Below, in pieces: positions 61,919-64,000 of a stretch of 64,000 bases of DNA. This DNA comes from Caprimulgus europaeus (Eukaryota; Chordata; Aves; Caprimulgiformes; Caprimulgidae), in contig OU015526.1 of the NCBI GenBank assembly GCA_907165065.1, positions 71,447,723 to 71,511,722 of the forward strand, written 5' to 3'. Each line of letters opens with the position of its first letter. Positions within the stretch are counted from its first letter, which is position 1. The notes under the pieces are model-generated. The model was not told the origin of the DNA and did not search any database. It worked only from the letters and a program-made list of their open reading frames with translations. The position numbers were made by a program, and so were the translations under genes.

Positions 61919-62268
61919 TGATAATTTATGCACTTTCATCACCACCACTTCTTCAGCTGTACTGCTATACAACAAGTAAGTTAGCAGGCTGCCTCTGTAT
62001 CTGAGCATTCTTGCTCCCCACAACCATGGCAGATTTGTGGAAAATTACCTGCAGTGTGCTGAAAACAGACAGCTGCTACTGAGACATGGAGCTACTGACT
62101 ACAGAGAAACAGAACTGATGCATGCATTCTCCAGACACATAGAAACAAAAGTGGAGATCTTGGTCAGATGATCTCATTATAATCTACCCAAGCTTCTGGA
62201 CATTGTCAAAGAAGTAGAGGGATGAGACAGGAAAAGATACGCATAAAACAATGATGAAGCAGATAAGC

Positions 62269-63941
62269 AGGACTGCTACCTTGTCTTTCAGAGGACAGAC
62301 ATTGGGCTCTTCAGGAGTCTGATTGGCAGAGTTCCTTGGGAGGCAGTCCTGAAGGGCAAAGGAAGGCTGGACATTCTTTAAGAAGGAAATTTTAAAGGAA
62401 ATTTTAATCCACAAGTCTGTGGAGCTGGATGGAATCCACCCCAGAGTACTGAGGGAGCTGGTGGAAATGCTCACCAAGCCACTCTCCATCATTTATCAGC
62501 AGTCCTGGCAAACCAGGGAGGTTCCAGATGACTGGAAGCTGACCAATGTGATGCCCATCTACAAGAAGGTCCAGAAGGCCGATCCAAGCAACTAGAGGCC
62601 TGTCAGTCTGACCTTGGTGCCAGTGAAGGTGATGGAGCAGGTTATCCTGAGTGCCATCACGCGTCACATACAGGATAAACAGGGGATCGGGCCCAGTCAA
62701 CACAGATTTATGAAAGGCAGGTCTTACCTGACCAACCTGATCTCCTTCTATGACAAGGCGATGCATTTAGGGGGTGAGGGAAGGCCCATGGGTGTGGTGT
62801 ACTTAGACTGTAGTAAAGACTTTGACACCATTTCCCACAGCATTCTCCTGGAGAAACTGGCTGCTCATGGCTTGAAGAACCATATCTGTCACTGGGTAAA
62901 GAACTGTCTGGATGGCCAGGCCCAGAGAGTTGTGGTGAATGGAGTTAAATCCAGTTGGTGGCTGGTCACTAGTGGTGTTCCCCAAGGATCAGCGTTGGGG
63001 CCAGTTCCATTTAATATCTTTATCAATGATCCAGACAAGGAGACTGAGTGTGCCCTCAGTAAGTTTGCAGATGACACCAAGTTGGGTGGCAGTGTTGATC
63101 TGCTTGAGGGTAGAAAAGCTCTGCAGAGGAATCTGGACAGGCTGGACTGATGGGCTGAGGCCAATAGCATGAAGTTCAACAAGGCCAAGTGTTGGGTCCT
63201 GCACCTGGGTCACAGCAAGCCCATGCAATGCTACAGGGTTGGGAAAAAATGTCTGGAGAGCTGCTTGGCAGAAAGGACCTTGGGGTATTGGTCAATAACC
63301 AGCTGAACATGAGCCAGCAATATACCCAGGTGGCCAAGAAAGCCAATAGCACCCTCTCCTCTATCAAAAATAGTGTGACCAGCAGGACTAGGGAAATGAC
63401 CCTCCCCCTGTACTTGGAACTGGTAAGGCCACACCTTGAGTACTGTGTTCGGTTTCAGGCCCCTCACTACAGGAAAGTTGAGGTGCTCGAGCAGGTCAAA
63501 AGAAGGGCAATGAAGCTGGTGAAGGGCCTGGAGAACAAGCCCTATAAGAAATGGTTGAGGGAACTGGGGTTGTTTAGCCTGGAGAAAAGGAGGCTGAAGG
63601 GAGACCTTATCACCCTCTACAACTACCTGAAGGGAGGTTGTAGAGAGGTGGGAGTCAGTCTCTTCTCCCAGATAACAAGCAATAGAACAAGAGGAAATGA
63701 CCTCAAGTTGCACCAGGAGAGGTTTAGGTTAGGTATCAGGAAAAACTTCTTCACCAAAAGGGTTGTCAAGCACTGGAACAGGCTGCCCAGGGAATGATGG
63801 AGTCACCTTCCTTGGTAGTATTTAGAAAACAGGTAGATGAGGTGCTTAGAGACATTGTTTAGTGATGAAATTGATGGTGTTAGGTTCATGCTTGGACTTG
63901 ATGATCTTCAAGGTCTTTTCCAACCACTGTGATTCTGCAAA
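62269..63941 (+). mobile_element. CR1 LINE, endonuclease-linker to 3' end, with internal deletion
   Basis: This CR1 copy begins at GGACTGCTACCTTG, equivalent to position about 5748 of the first CR1 and still near the end of the endonuclease domain. It matches that copy up to AAGGAAATTTTA (equivalent to about 5885). It then jumps to ATCCACAAGTCTGTGG, equivalent to about 6370, so about 480 bp of linker is missing. From there it is continuous through the reverse transcriptase (62.4-63.15 kb), the C-terminal region (63.19-63.80 kb) and the 3' UTR. The UTR includes TTGGACTTGATGATCTTCAA, CTTTTCCAACCACTGTG and a very short tail GTGATTCTG at about 63938. The 5' truncation is the usual CR1 pattern. 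Confidence 0.93.
62392..63797 (+). pseudogene. CR1 ORF2 reverse transcriptase and C-terminal region, disabled
   Basis: The reverse-transcriptase core is the best preserved coding sequence in the window. Fingers: HPRVLRELVEMLTKPLSIIY and VPDDWKLTNVMPIYKK. Palm motif A is LDCSKDFDT (62803-62829, with the family SKAFD Ala changed to Asp). Motif B is [20 protein letters not shown]. Motif C is FADD, intact at 63064-63075. It is broken by a stop in DPSN*RPVSL (Tyr codon to TAG, about 62593), a stop after NLDRLD (63148-63150, probably CGA to TGA), and a frameshift near 63275. The C-terminal part is open from 63189 to 63797, with [24 protein letters not shown] and [15 protein letters not shown], ending HWNRLPRE. 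No ORF1 or complete endonuclease is present. It cannot act on its own. Confidence 0.92.
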
Positions 63942-64000
63942 AACTTCTTGTCAAGGTCTGACACAGCATTTTCCAAGACTACAGTAATTATAGTGAGTTG
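63942..64000. other. Unique flank after the last CR1
   Basis: Short AT-rich sequence to the end of the window. No feature was seen. Confidence 0.5.

Larger units (their letters stand above)
48076..62268. other. Unique AT-rich DNA, no gene seen
   Basis: A 14-kb stretch without recognisable genes or transposons. Small direct repeats are at 48835-48868, 49521-49570 and 61889-61918, an (AT)n at 52764-52781, and long T-rich runs at about 54.08-54.11 and 57.60-57.62 kb. All open frames are under 105 codons and without a family signature. A cluster of transcription-factor-like motifs near 56.73-57.00 kb is listed under findings. Confidence 0.5.

Noticed and set aside
1-64000. CRISPR arrays, operons, bacterial genes, riboswitches, replication origins
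   Set aside because: None seen. The sequence is vertebrate nuclear DNA, and direct repeats here are microsatellites or two- and three-copy tandem units without regular spacers.

Overview
This window is AT-rich vertebrate nuclear DNA from a bird. The organism call rests on its interspersed repeats. There are several copies of the CR1 LINE, including 3' ends with the octamer tail (ATTCTATG)n or (ATTCTGTG)n. There are also two related LTRs of the avian ERVL type and one ERVK/alpharetrovirus-like solo LTR. I found no host protein-coding gene. No open reading frame resembles a cellular protein, and all recognisable coding sequence belongs to decayed CR1 elements. The window is therefore intergenic or lies within one very long intron.

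Layout: 1-1.8 kb is unique AT-rich DNA. 1.8-6.44 kb is a CR1 with its 5' end (GC/CpG-rich leader, ORF1 esterase, ORF2 endonuclease) but no reverse transcriptase or 3' end; a 1,635-bp ERVL-type LTR (3878-5512) has inserted into its endonuclease region. 6.4-18.3 kb is mostly unique DNA with an unclassified LTR-like segment (about 12.3-12.7 kb), a fresh-looking 61-bp tandem duplication (15.5 kb), a (CA)14 microsatellite and a second, degraded ERVL-type LTR (16.4-17.4 kb). CR1 fragments follow at 18.3-18.86 kb (3' end) and 22.7-23.6 kb (reverse-transcriptase segment). A minus-strand ERVK-like solo LTR with a perfect 6-bp target duplication sits at 34.3-34.7 kb. A tail-to-tail CR1 pair lies at 39.8-40.75 kb. 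At 47.8-48.1 kb the 5' 58 nt of 7SK RNA are fused to a CR1 3' end. A last CR1 (62.27-63.94 kb) carries the reverse-transcriptase core and 3' end but has an internal deletion.

The history that can be read: CR1 insertion came first, with ERVL LTR insertion into an existing CR1 later. The ERVK LTR looks younger than the ERVL LTR because its target duplication is undamaged. Nothing here is predicted to be active. The most unusual item is the 7SK-CR1 chimera, best explained by template switching of the CR1 reverse transcriptase onto 7SK RNA. The rest of the window is plain AT-rich DNA with homopolymers and short tandem repeats. A few splice-like and enhancer-like motif arrangements are listed as weak leads.
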